A stretch of 64,000 nucleotides of DNA from Extensimonas perlucida (GCF_007655255.1 NZ_VMYE01000009.1:62001-126000), one strand, 5' to 3'; counted from the first letter of the stretch, positions 8,728 through 20,045 are shown. Made by a program: numbers and translations. The notes: generated by a model from the sequence alone, not told the origin.

Positions 8728-9966
8728 ATGGACAAATCACGGGATGACGCGCAAGACGCAGCCGGCGCCGCGCCCACCCATTGCAGCGCCTGGGCCATCT
8801 TCCTCATCTTCCTGCGCCTGGGCCTGAGCTCGTTCGGCGGACCGATCGCGCACCTGGGCTATTTCCGCACCGAATTCGTCGAAAAGCGCCGCTGGCTGAG
8901 CGAGCACGCTTATGCGGACTTGGTGGCGCTGTGCCAGTTCTTGCCCGGGCCTGCGAGCAGCCAGGTGGGCATGGCGCTGGGCTTCTCGCGCGGCGGGTAT
9001 GCAGGTGCGCTGGCGGCCTGGCTCGGGTTTACCTTGCCTTCGGCAATCGCGTTGATCTTGTTCGCGCTGGGCCTGGCGCGCCACGCCGAACTGCTGCCTG
9101 CCGGCGCGCTGCACGGCCTCAAAGTCGTGGCCGTGGCCGTGGTGGCGCAGGCGGTATGGGGCATGGCGCGCACGCTGTGCGCCGACGTGCCGCGCGTGAG
9201 CATCATGGCCATCGCCACCTGTGCAGCGCTCGCGCTGCCCAGCGCCTGGGGGCAGGTCGGCATCATCGTGGCTGCGGGTTTGGTGGGCCTGCTGTGGTTC
9301 GCGCCGCCGCCGGCACTTGACCGGGTGGGCTTGCCCATCGCCATGGGGCGGCGTGCTGGAGCCGTCTGGCTGGCCTTGTTTTGCGTGCTGCTGCTCGGCC
9401 TGCCTGCGCTGGCCGCGGCTTGGCCCAGCCAGCCTTTGCGCATGGTCGATGCTTTTTACCGCGCGGGCGCTTTGGTGTTCGGCGGCGGCCATGTCGTGCT
9501 GCCGCTGCTGCAAGCCGAAGTCGTGCCGCCAGGGTGGGTGAGCCAGGAGGCATTTTTGGCGGGCTACGGCGCGGCGCAGGCGGTGCCCGGGCCGCTGTTC
9601 ACGTTTGCGGCTTTTCTGGGCGCCTCGATGAATGTGGCGCCATCAGGCTGGTGGGGCGGGCTGCTGTGCCTGGCGGCAATTTTTGCGCCCAGCTTTTTAT
9701 TGATCCTCGGAGCACTCCCATTTTGGGAGCTGCTCAGGCACGATGTACGGGCGCGAAAGGCACTTTTTGGCATCAATGCCGCGGTGGTCGGTCTGCTGCT
9801 CGCTGCGCTCTACACGCCCGTGTGGACGAGTGCGATCCTCGCGCCGCAGGATTTTGGCCTGGCCTTGCTCGCGCTGGTCGCGCTGATGTTCTGGAGGCTG
9901 CCGCCCTGGCTGGTGGTGCTGGGCAGCGGCCTGCTCGGGAGTCTGTTGGGGGCTTGGGGGGCTTGA
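8728..9966 (+). CDS. chrA: Chromate transporter ChrA, two-domain form
   Basis: A 412-residue membrane protein made of two homologous CHR domains, the long form. The first has the signature RLGLSSFGGPIAHLGYF and LCQFLPGPASSQ; the second repeats it as RAGALVFGGGHVVLPLL and GAAQAVPGPLFT. About ten to twelve hydrophobic segments are visible. The family exports chromate from the cytoplasm using the membrane potential, giving chromate resistance, though some members may move other oxyanions such as sulfate. ATG 8728 is preceded by AAGAAGG. An inverted-repeat element lies just upstream; the convergent aminotransferase gene begins only 27 bases beyond the stop. Confidence 0.9.
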   Translation: MDKSRDDAQDAAGAAPTHCSAWAIFLIFLRLGLSSFGGPIAHLGYFRTEFVEKRRWLSEHAYADLVALCQFLPGPASSQVGMALGFSRGGYAGALAAWLGFTLPSAIALILFALGLARHAELLPAGALHGLKVVAVAVVAQAVWGMARTLCADVPRVSIMAIATCAALALPSAWGQVGIIVAAGLVGLLWFAPPPALDRVGLPIAMGRRAGAVWLALFCVLLLGLPALAAAWPSQPLRMVDAFYRAGALVFGGGHVVLPLLQAEVVPPGWVSQEAFLAGYGAAQAVPGPLFTFAAFLGASMNVAPSGWWGGLLCLAAIFAPSFLLILGALPFWELLRHDVRARKALFGINAAVVGLLLAALYTPVWTSAILAPQDFGLALLALVALMFWRLPPWLVVLGSGLLGSLLGAWGA

Positions 9967-9996
9967 GTGTTGCCCCCGCACTGACGCTCTGCGTCA
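9957..9996. terminator. Possible terminator between convergent chrA and the aminotransferase gene
   Basis: Two short hairpins are packed in the 27-base gap: GGGGGC/GCCCCC (9957-9962 and 9972-9977) and TGACGC-TCT-GCGTCA (9982-9996). Neither has a T-run, so the call rests only on position and pairing. Confidence 0.3.
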
Positions 9997-11190
9997 AATG
10001 ACTTTGGCGATCGCCTGGCAGACGTAGTCCACGTTTTTGCTGTTGAGCGCGGCCACGCACATGCGGCCCGTGTCGGTGCCATAAACGCCGAACTCGCTGC
10101 GCAGGCGCTGCATTTGCTCCTTGCTCAGGCCCGAGTAGCTGAACATGCCGACCTGGCGCGTGATGAAGTCCATGTTTTGCTGCACGCCCGCGGCCTGCAA
10201 GCCTTCCACGAGCTTTTGCCGCATGAGCTTGATGCGGCTGCGCATGGCGCCGAGTTCCTGCTCCCACTGGGCACGCAGGCTGGCATCGCTGAGCACCTTG
10301 GCCACCACCGCGCCGCCGTGCGTGGGCGGGTTGGAGTAGTTGGTGCGGATCACGATCTTGAGCTGGCTCAGCACGCGCGCGGCTTCGTCCTGGTCTGCGC
10401 AGACGACCGAGAGCGCGCCCACGCGCTCGCCGTACAGGCTGAAGCTCTTGGAAAACGAGGTGGCGACGAAAAAGTTCAGCCCGGCGGCGACGAACTGGCC
10501 GATCACGGCGCCGTCTTCGGCAAGCCCCGCGCCGAAGCCCTGGTAGGCCATGTCGAGGAAGGGCACGAGGCCGCGCGCCTGCACGGTGGCCACTACCTGG
10601 CGCCACTGCGCGGCGTCGAGGTCGTAACCCGTGGGGTTGTGGCAGCAGGCGTGCAGCACGACGATGGTGCCTGGCGCGGCGGCGTTCAGGCTCGCGAGCA
10701 TGCCGTCAAAGTCGATGCCGCGCCGCGCGGCGTCGTAGTAGGTATAGGTATCGACCGCGAAGCCCGCGTTGCTGAACAGTGCGCGGTGGTTTTCCCAACT
10801 CGGATCGGAGATCAGCACCTTGGCCTCGGGGTTGAGTTTTTTCAGAAAATCAGCGCCGATCTTGAGCCCGCCTGTGCCGCCCAGCGCCTGCACCGTGGCC
10901 ACGCGGCCCGACTGCAGGGGCTCGGAGCCCGCGCCGAAGACGAGGTTTTTCACGCCGGCGTTGTAGGCCGGGATGCCGTCTATGGGCAGGTAGCCGCGCG
11001 GCGTGGGCTGTGCCATCAGCGCGGCTTCGGCGCTTTGCACGCATTGCAGCAGCGGCAGCTTGCCGTCGTCGTCGAAATAAACGCCCACGCCGAGGTTGAC
11101 CTTGTGCGGGTTGGGGTCGGCGGCGAACTGTTCGTTCAGGCCCAAAATCGGGTCGCGGGGAGCCATGGTGACGGCGGAAAACAAAGACAT
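9994..11190 (-). CDS. Aromatic amino acid / aspartate aminotransferase (class I)
   Basis: A 398-residue fold-type I PLP enzyme. The lysine that binds PLP is in SFSKSFSLYGERVG, and the family landmarks HACCHNPTGYD, FLDMAYQGF and the C-terminal MFSYSGLS (substrate-binding region) are all present. It belongs to the AspC/TyrB group, which transfers the amino group between tyrosine, phenylalanine or aspartate and 2-oxoglutarate. TyrB is the likelier name from the overall pattern but AspC cannot be excluded. It is divergent from uvrB, sharing a 130-base promoter region. Confidence 0.9.
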   Translation of the reverse strand: MSLFSAVTMAPRDPILGLNEQFAADPNPHKVNLGVGVYFDDDGKLPLLQCVQSAEAALMAQPTPRGYLPIDGIPAYNAGVKNLVFGAGSEPLQSGRVATVQALGGTGGLKIGADFLKKLNPEAKVLISDPSWENHRALFSNAGFAVDTYTYYDAARRGIDFDGMLASLNAAAPGTIVVLHACCHNPTGYDLDAAQWRQVVATVQARGLVPFLDMAYQGFGAGLAEDGAVIGQFVAAGLNFFVATSFSKSFSLYGERVGALSVVCADQDEAARVLSQLKIVIRTNYSNPPTHGGAVVAKVLSDASLRAQWEQELGAMRSRIKLMRQKLVEGLQAAGVQQNMDFITRQVGMFSYSGLSKEQMQRLRSEFGVYGTDTGRMCVAALNSKNVDYVCQAIAKVI

Positions 11191-11320
11191 GGTGAGTCCT
11201 CAGGCGCAGTGCGGGTGGTAAAAAGCGTCGCTTCGGTGGAAATTCCGTGCCTTGCCCTCAGTTGAGGATCGCTCTGCAAGGCTTCCATCTAAGCAAACTG
11301 CGAATTTTAGCTAGGCCACC

Positions 11321-13435
11321 ATGCACGCTCCACCCGCTGCACCCACTGCACCCGCCGCACCCCACCCCGACCGGCTTGCGCAAGGGGAGTTCGTCCATTT
11401 CCCGGACTCGCCCTTTGCGCTTTTTCAGCCCTATCCGCCCGCGGGCGACCAGCCTGCGGCGATCGCGCAGCTCGTGCAGGGCGTGCGCGACGGCGAGGTG
11501 TTTCAGACCTTGCTGGGCGTGACTGGCTCGGGCAAGACCTTCACCATGGCGAACGTGATCGCGCGCCTGGGGCGCCCGGCCATCGTGTTTGCGCCCAACA
11601 AGACGCTGGCGGCGCAGCTCTACAGCGAGTTCCGCGAGTTCTTTCCCAAGAACGCGGTCGAATACTTCGTGAGCTACTACGACTACTACCAGCCCGAAGC
11701 CTACGTGCCGCAGCGCGATCTGTTCATCGAAAAAGACAGCGCGATCAACGAGCACATCGAGCAGATGCGCCTGTCGTGCACCAAGAGCCTGATGGAGCGG
11801 CGCGACGTGGTCATCGTGGCCACGGTGTCGGCGATTTACGGCATCGGCGATCCGCAGAGCTACCACCAGATGGTCATGACGCTGCGCGTGGGCGACCAGG
11901 TGGGCCAGCGCGACGTGATCGCGCAGCTCATCCGCATGCAGTACCAGCGCAACGAGCAGGACTTCCAGCGCGGCAAGTTCCGCGTGCGCGGCGACACCAT
12001 CGACGTGTTCCCGGCCGAGCATTCCGAGCTCGCGCTGCGCATAGAGCTGTTCGACGACGAGGTCGAGAGCCTGCTGCTGTTCGATCCGCTCACGGGCCGC
12101 GTGCAGCAAAAAATCCCGCGCTTCACGGTGTACCCGAGCAGCCATTACGTGACGCCGCGCGCGCAGGTGCTGCAGGCCGTCGAAAGCATCAAGATCGAGC
12201 TGGCCGAGCGGCTGCAGGAGCTGCTCGCGCAGGGCAAGCTCGTGGAGGCGCAGCGGCTCGAGCAGCGCACGCGCTTCGACCTCGAGATGCTCAGCGAGGT
12301 CGGGCACTGCAAGGGCATCGAGAACTACACGCGCCACCTTTCGGGCGCAGCGCCCGGCGAGCCGCCGAGCACGCTGGTGGACTATCTGCCCAAGGATGCG
12401 CTCATGTTCCTCGACGAAAGCCACCAGATGGTCGGCCAGCTCAACGCCATGTACAACGGCGACCGCGCGCGCAAGACCACGCTGGTCGAGTACGGCTTTC
12501 GCCTGCCTTCGGCGCTCGATAACCGGCCGCTCAAGTTCGCGGAGTTCGAGCAGCGCATGCGCCAGGTGATTTTCGTCTCGGCCACGCCCGCCGACTACGA
12601 GCTCAGCCATTCGGGCCAGGTGGTCGAGCAGCTCGTGCGGCCCACGGGCCTGGTCGATCCCGAGGTCGAGGTGCGCCCCGCGACGCACCAGGTCGATGAC
12701 GTGCTGCAGGAAATCCGCCTGCGCGTGCAAAAAGACGAGCGCGTGCTCATCACCACGCTGACCAAGCGCATGGCCGAGCAGCTGACCGACTACCTCAGCG
12801 ACAACGGCGTGAAGGTGCGCTATCTGCACTCCGACGTGGACACCGTGGAGCGCGTGGAAATCATCCGCGACCTGCGCCTGGGCGCCTTCGACGTGCTCGT
12901 GGGCATCAACCTGCTGCGCGAGGGGCTGGACATTCCCGAAGTGTCGCTCGTGACCATTCTGGACGCCGACAAGGAGGGCTTTTTGCGCGCCGAACGCAGC
13001 CTGATCCAGACCATAGGCCGCGCCGCGCGCAACGCCCATGGCAAGGCGATCCTGTACGCCGACACCATCACCGCATCCATGCGCAAAGCCATCGACGAAA
13101 CCGAACGGCGGCGCGCCAAACAGATCGCCCACAACCAGGCGCACGGCATCACGCCGCGCAGCATCGTCAAGCAGGTGCGCGACCTGATCGACGGCGTCTA
13201 TAGCGAAAAGTCGGCGCGTGCGGCCGAGCAGCTGGCGCAGGAGGCACTCGCGCGCGCGCAGGCCGAGGCGCTGTCCGAAAAAGACCTCGCGCGCGAGATC
13301 AAGCGGCTCGAAAAGCAAATGCTCGAGCACGCACGCAACCTCGAATTCGAGCAGGCCGCGCGCGTGCGTGACCAGCTCGCGCGCCTGAAGGACGCGGCTT
13401 TCGGTGCGCATGGCGAAGACAGCGTGTCGGCCTGA
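11321..13435 (+). CDS. uvrB: Excinuclease ABC subunit B
   Basis: A 704-residue UvrB of normal length. Walker A is GVTGSGKT near residue 68, the beta-hairpin that clamps DNA includes [16 protein letters not shown], and the DEAD-like box is LFLDESH. Helicase motifs V and VI ([23 protein letters not shown]) and the C-terminal UVR motif that contacts UvrC ([14 protein letters not shown]) are visible. UvrB verifies damage after UvrA loading and directs incision. The proline-rich first 20 residues are an extension common in this group. No convincing LexA box was found upstream. Confidence 0.97.
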   Translation: MHAPPAAPTAPAAPHPDRLAQGEFVHFPDSPFALFQPYPPAGDQPAAIAQLVQGVRDGEVFQTLLGVTGSGKTFTMANVIARLGRPAIVFAPNKTLAAQLYSEFREFFPKNAVEYFVSYYDYYQPEAYVPQRDLFIEKDSAINEHIEQMRLSCTKSLMERRDVVIVATVSAIYGIGDPQSYHQMVMTLRVGDQVGQRDVIAQLIRMQYQRNEQDFQRGKFRVRGDTIDVFPAEHSELALRIELFDDEVESLLLFDPLTGRVQQKIPRFTVYPSSHYVTPRAQVLQAVESIKIELAERLQELLAQGKLVEAQRLEQRTRFDLEMLSEVGHCKGIENYTRHLSGAAPGEPPSTLVDYLPKDALMFLDESHQMVGQLNAMYNGDRARKTTLVEYGFRLPSALDNRPLKFAEFEQRMRQVIFVSATPADYELSHSGQVVEQLVRPTGLVDPEVEVRPATHQVDDVLQEIRLRVQKDERVLITTLTKRMAEQLTDYLSDNGVKVRYLHSDVDTVERVEIIRDLRLGAFDVLVGINLLREGLDIPEVSLVTILDADKEGFLRAERSLIQTIGRAARNAHGKAILYADTITASMRKAIDETERRRAKQIAHNQAHGITPRSIVKQVRDLIDGVYSEKSARAAEQLAQEALARAQAEALSEKDLAREIKRLEKQMLEHARNLEFEQAARVRDQLARLKDAAFGAHGEDSVSA

Positions 13436-13452
13436 TGGCGAGGGAATTACCG

Positions 13453-13490
13453 CCAATCCCGACAAATTTGATTGGGAATTGTGCTAAAAT
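13453..13490 (+). promoter_or_regulatory. Predicted iscR promoter with extended -10 and upstream dyad
   Basis: TGCTAAAAT at 13482-13490 fits an extended -10 element. No good -35 lies at 16-18 bases; CCGACA at 13459-13464 is the closest but 20 bases away, so the extended -10 may carry most of the strength or an activator may help. A 6-bp dyad (CCAATC at 13453-13458, GATTGG at 13470-13475) overlaps this area and is a candidate IscR binding site. This is inference from position. Confidence 0.5.
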
Positions 13491-13527
13491 CCGGGCCATT
13501 ACGAAGAAAACAGCCCAGTACGAAGGG

Positions 13528-13617
13528 CTTCGCCGCAGTGGGTCTTCAACCCCTTGCTGCGGCGAAGAAGAGGGTGGAGACGGCGCCTGCACACATTGAT
13601 TGCTGCAGGCAGTTTTT
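13528..13617 (+). promoter_or_regulatory. Structured leader of iscR: hairpin followed by terminator-like hairpin
   Basis: Two strong structures lie between the predicted promoter and the iscR start. The first pairs CTTCGCCGCAG (13528-13538) perfectly with 13557-13567, with further pairing of GGGT and ACCC in its loop. The second pairs GCCTGCA (13585-13591) with TGCAGGC (13604-13610) and is followed by AGTTTTTG, like an intrinsic terminator 33 bases before the iscR ATG. The arrangement suggests attenuation or a small-RNA or protein target in the leader. No known riboswitch class is recognised. Confidence 0.5.
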
Positions 13618-13649
13618 GACAACCCAAAGAGCCTCATTAGGAGCTTGCC

Positions 13650-14186
13650 ATGCGTCTCACAACCAAAGGTCGTTTTGCAGTCACCGCCATGATCGATCTG
13701 GCCCTGCGCCAGAACAATGGCCCCGTCACACTCGCGGCCATCAGCCAGCGTCAGCATATTTCGCTCTCTTATCTGGAGCAGCTTTTCGGCAAGCTGCGCC
13801 GCAACGAGCTCGTCGAGTCCACGCGCGGCCCGGGCGGCGGCTACACGCTCGCGCGCAAGGCCGAAGAAATCACCGTGGCCGACATCATCCTCTCGGTCGA
13901 TGAGCCGATCGACGCCACGCAGTGCGGCGGCAAAGAAAATTGCCTGGGCGAATCCGGGCGCTGCATGACGCACGAATTGTGGTCGGCGCTGAACCAGCGC
14001 ATGGTTGAGTTCCTCGACTCGGTCACGCTGCAAAAGCTCGTAGATGACCAGCTCGCCAAGGGCGTGGAGGTGGAAGCCAAGCCCGCCGCGCGCCGCGCGA
14101 TCTCGACCACGCCCGTGGTCAAACCGATCCGCGTGAACGCGCCGAACTCGGTGTTCGCGCTGGGCAACGCCTTCGCCAAATCCTGA
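13650..14186 (+). CDS. iscR: Iron-sulfur cluster assembly transcription factor IscR
   Basis: A 178-residue Rrf2-family regulator. The winged helix-turn-helix occupies the first 65 residues (ISLSYLEQLFGKLRR is the recognition area). The cluster ligands are visible as C92, C98 and C105 with H108, so it should bind a [2Fe-2S] cluster. In the known model, holo-IscR represses the isc operon and repression eases when cluster supply is short. The gene is first in the operon, as usual. The ribosome-binding site TAGGAG lies before ATG. The tail after residue 135 is longer than in E. coli and of unknown role. Confidence 0.96.
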   Translation: MRLTTKGRFAVTAMIDLALRQNNGPVTLAAISQRQHISLSYLEQLFGKLRRNELVESTRGPGGGYTLARKAEEITVADIILSVDEPIDATQCGGKENCLGESGRCMTHELWSALNQRMVEFLDSVTLQKLVDDQLAKGVEVEAKPAARRAISTTPVVKPIRVNAPNSVFALGNAFAKS

Positions 14187-14332
14187 TGACCAAGCGGCTG
14201 CGCGCGCCCTTTCACTTCTGATTTTGGGGCGCGTCGCGGCGGTGCGCTGGGCAGACAGCCCGGCAGCGCCGTGCGCGCGGCAGCACGAATTTTTGCTGAG
14301 TTCCTATCCTGAGTTCCTATTGCGAGCCGACC

Positions 14333-15553
14333 ATGGACACGAAAACGCAACTCCCCATCTACCTCGACTATGCGGCCACGACGCCCGTCGATCCGCGCGT
14401 GGTCCAGGCCATGATTCCCTGGTTGCACGACCATTTCGGCAACCCCGCCTCGCGCAGCCACGCCTGGGGCTGGGAGGCCGAAGAGGCCGTGGAAAAGGCG
14501 CGTGGGCAGGTCGCCGACCTGATCGGCGCCGACCCGCGCGAAATCGTCTGGACCAGCGGCGCGACCGAATCGAACAACCTCGCGCTCAAGGGCGCGGCGC
14601 ATTTCTACCAGGGCAAGGGCAAGCACCTCGTCACCGTCAAGACCGAGCACAAGGCTGTGCTCGACACCATGCGCGAGCTCGAACGCCAGGGCTTCGAAGT
14701 CACTTACCTCGACGTGCAGGAAAACGGCCTGCTCGACCTCGACCGCTTCAAGGATGCGCTGCGCCCCGACACCATCCTTGCGAGCGTCATGCTCGTGAAC
14801 AATGAAATCGGCGTGATCCAGGACATCGCCACCATTGGCGCGCTGTGCCGCGAAAAGGGCGTCGTCTTTCACGTCGATGCCGCGCAGGCGACGGGCAAGG
14901 TCGAAATCGACCTGCGCACGCTGCCGGTCGATTTGATGAGCCTGGCTTCGCACAAGACCTACGGCCCCAAGGGCATTGGCGCGCTGTACCTGCGCCGCAA
15001 GCCGCGCGTGCGCATCGAGGCGCAGATGCACGGCGGCGGCCACGAGCGCGGCCTGCGCTCGGGCACGCTGCCCACGCACCAGATCGTCGGCATGGGCGAG
15101 GCCTACCGCATCGCGCGCGCCGAAATGGCGCAAGACCTGGCCAAGGCGCGCGCGCTGCAAAAGCGCCTGCTCGACGGCCTGCTGCAGATCGAGCAGGCGT
15201 TCGTCAACGGCGACCTGCAGCAGCGCGTGCCGCACAACCTGAACATCAGCTTCAACTTCGTCGAGGGCGAGTCGCTGATCATGGGCATCAAAAACCTGGC
15301 CGTGTCTTCGGGCTCGGCCTGCACCTCGGCGAGCCTGGAGCCCAGCTACGTGCTGCGCGCGCTGGGCCGCAGCGACGAGCTCGCGCACAGCAGCTTGCGC
15401 CTGAGCATAGGGCGCTTCACCACCGAAGCCGAGATCGACACCGCCGTGCAGGCCATTCGCGACAACGTGGCCCGCCTGCGCGAGCTCAGCCCCTTGTGGG
15501 AGATGTACCAAGAGGGCATAGACCTCAACACCATCCAATGGGCCGCACACTGA
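14333..15553 (+). CDS. iscS: Cysteine desulfurase IscS
   Basis: A 406-residue PLP enzyme that removes sulfur from cysteine and hands it as persulfide to IscU. The PLP lysine is in SHKTYGPKG near residue 208, and the mobile-loop cysteine is in SGSACTSAS near residue 330, the IscS (group I) form. The N-terminus [14 protein letters not shown] is conserved and supports ATG 14333. It lies 146 bases after iscR; the gap contains no obvious terminator, so the operon probably continues. The C-terminal [11 protein letters not shown], which binds partners, is intact. Confidence 0.97.
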   Translation: MDTKTQLPIYLDYAATTPVDPRVVQAMIPWLHDHFGNPASRSHAWGWEAEEAVEKARGQVADLIGADPREIVWTSGATESNNLALKGAAHFYQGKGKHLVTVKTEHKAVLDTMRELERQGFEVTYLDVQENGLLDLDRFKDALRPDTILASVMLVNNEIGVIQDIATIGALCREKGVVFHVDAAQATGKVEIDLRTLPVDLMSLASHKTYGPKGIGALYLRRKPRVRIEAQMHGGGHERGLRSGTLPTHQIVGMGEAYRIARAEMAQDLAKARALQKRLLDGLLQIEQAFVNGDLQQRVPHNLNISFNFVEGESLIMGIKNLAVSSGSACTSASLEPSYVLRALGRSDELAHSSLRLSIGRFTTEAEIDTAVQAIRDNVARLRELSPLWEMYQEGIDLNTIQWAAH

Positions 15554-15587
15554 CGTCATTGCTTATCTAGAAAAAGGAGGTTTCACC

Positions 15588-15986
15588 ATGGCTTATTCGC
15601 AAAAAGTGGTTGACCACTATGAAAACCCGCGAAACGTGGGCTCGTTCGACAAGGGTGACGACACCGTGGGCACGGGCATGGTCGGCGCGCCCGCGTGCGG
15701 CGACGTCATGAAGCTGCAGATCAAGGTCAATCCGCAGACCGGCGTGATCGAAGACGCGCGCTTCAAGACCTACGGCTGCGGCTCGGCCATCGCCTCGTCT
15801 TCGCTCGTGACCGAATGGGTCAAGGGCAAGACGCTGGACGAGGCCACGACGATCAAAAACAGCCAGATCGCCGAAGAGCTGGCGCTGCCGCCCGTGAAGA
15901 TCCACTGCTCCATCCTGGCCGAAGACGCGATCAAGGCCGCGGTGCAAGACTACAAGCAAAAACATGCTGTCCCCACAGGCGCCTGA
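15588..15986 (+). CDS. iscU: Fe-S cluster scaffold IscU
   Basis: A 132-residue scaffold on which [2Fe-2S] clusters are built. The three cluster cysteines are C37 (PACGDV), C64 (YGCGSA) and C107 (IHCSIL), and the chaperone-recognition motif LPPVK occupies 100-104. D39, which labilises the bound cluster, is present. A strong site (AAAGGAGG) precedes the ATG. It lies 34 bases after iscS and one base before iscA. Confidence 0.97.
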   Translation: MAYSQKVVDHYENPRNVGSFDKGDDTVGTGMVGAPACGDVMKLQIKVNPQTGVIEDARFKTYGCGSAIASSSLVTEWVKGKTLDEATTIKNSQIAEELALPPVKIHCSILAEDAIKAAVQDYKQKHAVPTGA

Positions 15987-15987
15987 G

Positions 15988-16311
15988 ATGGCCATCACGC
16001 TGACCGAAGCTGCGGCGCGGCACGTGCGCCGCTACCTCGAACGCCGGGGCAAGGGCCTGGGCGTGCGCCTGGGCGTCAAGACCACGGGCTGCTCGGGCCT
16101 GGCCTACAAGCTCGAATACGTGGACGAGCCCCAACCCGAGGACGTGGTCTTCGAGAGCCACGGCGTGAAGGTACTGACCGACCCCAAGAGCCTGGCCTAC
16201 ATCGACGGCACCGAGCTCGACTACGTGCGCGAAGGGCTCAATGAAGGCTTCAAGTTCCACAACCCGAACGAGCGCGACCGCTGCGGCTGCGGCGAGAGCT
16301 TTCGCGTCTGA
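15988..16311 (+). CDS. iscA: A-type Fe-S carrier IscA
   Basis: A 107-residue HesB/IscA protein. The three ligands C35 (TGCSG), C99 and C101 (RCGCGESF) are at exactly the E. coli positions. It accepts or carries Fe-S clusters for delivery to apo-proteins. I take ATG 15988 as start because it follows the iscU stop by one base and gives the family N-terminus [13 protein letters not shown]; an ATG at 15964 inside iscU would add eight residues without homology. Confidence 0.96.
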   Translation: MAITLTEAAARHVRRYLERRGKGLGVRLGVKTTGCSGLAYKLEYVDEPQPEDVVFESHGVKVLTDPKSLAYIDGTELDYVREGLNEGFKFHNPNERDRCGCGESFRV

Positions 16312-16360
16312 CGCGGTCTGATAAGCTCGCGCGCATCGCTTGCGCTTCACCCAGAGTCCG

Positions 16361-16384
16361 ACCGCCAGCCGCTGGCGGTTTTTT
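16361..16384 (+). terminator. Terminator-like hairpin inside the isc operon, between iscA and hscB
   Basis: ACCGCCAG (16361-16368) pairs perfectly with CTGGCGGT (16372-16379) over a three-base loop, followed by five more T residues. It is 50 bases after iscA and 7 bases before the hscB start. As it has the shape of an intrinsic terminator, it probably lowers expression of hscB-hscA-fdx relative to iscRSUA. Confidence 0.75.
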
Positions 16385-16390
16385 GTTGCC

Positions 16391-16909
16391 ATGAACCTCC
16401 AATCCGACGACTTCGAACTGTTTGGCGTGCCGCGCCGCTTCGCGCAAGACCGCGCGCAGCTCGACGCGCGCTGGAAAGAGCTGCAGCGCGAGGCGCACCC
16501 CGACCGCTTCGCCGCCCAAGGCCCCGCCGCCCAGCGCGCGGCCATGCAGTGGTCGGTGCGCATCAATGAGGCCTACCAGCGCCTCAAAGACCCGCTGCGC
16601 CGCGCCGCCTATCTGTGCGAATTGCACGGCGTGCCGCTGCGCGCCGAGGACAACACGGCCATGCCCGCGCAGTTTCTGCTGCAGCAGATGCAGTGGCGCG
16701 AGGCGCTCGAAGAGGCGCGCAGCGCCGCCGAGGTCGATGCGCTGGCGGGCAGCGTGCAGCAAGCCTGGCAGGAGACGCTCGCGCGCTGCGCCGAGCTGCT
16801 CGACCAGCGGCAGGACTACGCGGCTGCGGCGCAGGAGGTCAGAGCCCTCATGTTTCTTGGGCGCTTTGCCGAGGACGTGGAACGCCGGCGCGAGGCCTTG
16901 GGACAATAA
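16391..16909 (+). CDS. hscB: Fe-S assembly co-chaperone HscB (J-domain)
   Basis: A 172-residue J-protein. The J domain occupies the first 75 residues with the HPD tripeptide at 36-38 (EAHPDRF), and the C-terminal three-helix domain that binds IscU follows. HscB brings IscU to HscA and stimulates its ATPase. ATG 16391 comes immediately after a terminator-like T-run with no good ribosome-binding site, so its translation is probably weak. An upstream start at 16340 would run through the hairpin and is rejected. Confidence 0.94.
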   Translation: MNLQSDDFELFGVPRRFAQDRAQLDARWKELQREAHPDRFAAQGPAAQRAAMQWSVRINEAYQRLKDPLRRAAYLCELHGVPLRAEDNTAMPAQFLLQQMQWREALEEARSAAEVDALAGSVQQAWQETLARCAELLDQRQDYAAAAQEVRALMFLGRFAEDVERRREALGQ

Positions 16910-16981
16910 ACCCGCGCGTCAACCGGCGCGCGTCGCGTGTGCTTTTTTGCATGAAATTCGCCTTTTACCAAGGCAGGACGT

Positions 16982-17001
16982 GCGCAAGCAGCTCTTTTTT
17001 T
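16982..17001. repeat. Fragment of the dispersed repeat before hscA
   Basis: GCGCAAGCAGCT followed by a run of T matches half of the family core. It lies directly before the hscA start, in a 100-base gap that otherwise shows nothing and lacks a clear ribosome-binding site. Confidence 0.4.
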
Positions 17002-17009
17002 GATACTCC

Positions 17010-18908
<1,899 letters not shown>

Positions 18909-18940
18909 CCACTCTTTTTTGCGCCCCTCCAGAGCCCCGC

Positions 18941-19279
18941 ATGCCCGTCATCAAAATCCTGCCCCACCCTGAATACTGCCCCGCCGGCGCCGAGATCAGC
19001 GCGCCCGCCGGCACCTCGATCTGCGAGGCGCTGCTCGAGCACGACATCCCCATCGAGCACGCCTGCGAGATGAGCTGCGCCTGCACCACCTGCCACGTGA
19101 TCGTGCGCGAAGGCTACGATGCGTTGAACCCGCCCGACGAAGACGAAGAAGACCTGCTCGACCGCGCCTGGGGCCTCACGCCGCAGTCGCGCCTGTCGTG
19201 CCAGGCCATCGTCGGGGCGCGTGACCTGACGGTGGAAATCCCCAAATATTCGATCAACCACGCCAAGGAAAAACACTGA
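18941..19279 (+). CDS. fdx: ISC-type [2Fe-2S] ferredoxin
   Basis: A 112-residue adrenodoxin-type ferredoxin. The ligands are C42, C48, C51 and C87, the same numbering as E. coli Fdx; C46 is an additional cysteine between them, also present in ISC ferredoxins. It supplies electrons for sulfur reduction during cluster assembly. It ends the isc operon; the small iscX gene found in E. coli is absent. ATG 18941 gives the family N-terminus MPVIKILPH; an upstream start at 18905 is unlikely. Confidence 0.95.
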   Translation: MPVIKILPHPEYCPAGAEISAPAGTSICEALLEHDIPIEHACEMSCACTTCHVIVREGYDALNPPDEDEEDLLDRAWGLTPQSRLSCQAIVGARDLTVEIPKYSINHAKEKH

Positions 19280-19292
19280 TTCCCGGATTGCC

Positions 19293-19997
19293 ATGACGCG
19301 CCAGATCGTTCTCGACACCGAAACCACGGGCCTTTCTGCCGAAGGCGGCGACCGCATCATCGAAATCGGCTGCGTGGAGCTGCTCGCGCGCAAGCTCACG
19401 GGCAACAACAAGCACTTTTACCTGAACCCCGAGCGCGAAAGCCACGAGGACGCGCTCAAGGTGCACGGCATCAGCAACGAGTTTTTGCTCGACAAGCCCA
19501 AGTTCGCGGCGGTGGCGCCGGAGCTCATCGAATACCTGCGCGATGCCGAAATCATCATCCACAACGCAGCCTTCGACGTGGGCTTTCTGAACAAAGAGCT
19601 GGAGCTCGCGGGCCACCCGCCGCTGCAGCACTTCGTCGCGTGCATCACCGACACGCTGGCCATGGCCAAGGAGCTGTTTCCGGGCAAGCGCAACTCGCTC
19701 GACGCGCTGTGCGACCGCCTGGGCGTGGACAACTCCAGCCGCACGCTGCACGGCGCGTTGCTCGACGCCGAGCTACTGGCCGATGTCTATATTTACCTCA
19801 CGCGCGGGCAGGACGCGCTGCTGGTTCTCGATGAGGTGCAGGAGGGCGCCGGCACGGGCGATGCACGCATCGATCTGCGCGGCTTTGCGCTGCCCGTGCT
19901 GCGCGCCAGCGCGCAGGAACTCGCAGCGCACGAGGAAGTCCTCGCGCAGATCGACAAAGCCAGCGGCGGCAAAACCGTTTGGCGCGCGCTGCCGTGA
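19293..19997 (+). CDS. dnaQ: DNA polymerase III epsilon subunit
   Basis: A 234-residue DEDDh proofreading exonuclease. ExoI is VLDTETTGL (D8, E10), ExoII lies in IIIHNAAFDVGFLN, and ExoIII carries the HGALLDAELLADVY motif. The tail after residue 180 contains the region that binds the alpha subunit. The gene starts 13 bases after fdx and may be read from the isc transcript, as no terminator lies between. A tRNA gene follows 48 bases later. Confidence 0.95.
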   Translation: MTRQIVLDTETTGLSAEGGDRIIEIGCVELLARKLTGNNKHFYLNPERESHEDALKVHGISNEFLLDKPKFAAVAPELIEYLRDAEIIIHNAAFDVGFLNKELELAGHPPLQHFVACITDTLAMAKELFPGKRNSLDALCDRLGVDNSSRTLHGALLDAELLADVYIYLTRGQDALLVLDEVQEGAGTGDARIDLRGFALPVLRASAQELAAHEEVLAQIDKASGGKTVWRALP

Positions 19998-20015
19998 AAT
20001 TTGCTGCGCGCCTTG

Positions 20016-20024
20016 TGCCATAAT
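20016..20024 (+). promoter_or_regulatory. Extended -10 element before the first tRNA-Val
   Basis: TGCCATAAT fits the extended -10 pattern and ends 22 bases before the mature tRNA 5' end. No good -35 was found at normal spacing. Confidence 0.4.
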
Positions 20025-20045
20025 CGCGGGCTCAGCGCAGCACTC

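Noticed and set aside
11191-11320. LexA box controlling uvrB
   Set aside because: No CTGT-N8-ACAG-like palindrome could be found in the gap.
11258-13465. A 735-codon open frame antisense to uvrB
   Set aside because: The opposite strand of GC-rich genes often stays open because of codon bias; it has no family motif, no ribosome-binding site, and uvrB is certain.
16910-17009. Small gene between hscB and hscA starting at 16951
   Set aside because: The frame from this ATG does not stop before hscA and runs on within it; the stretch is a repeat fragment.
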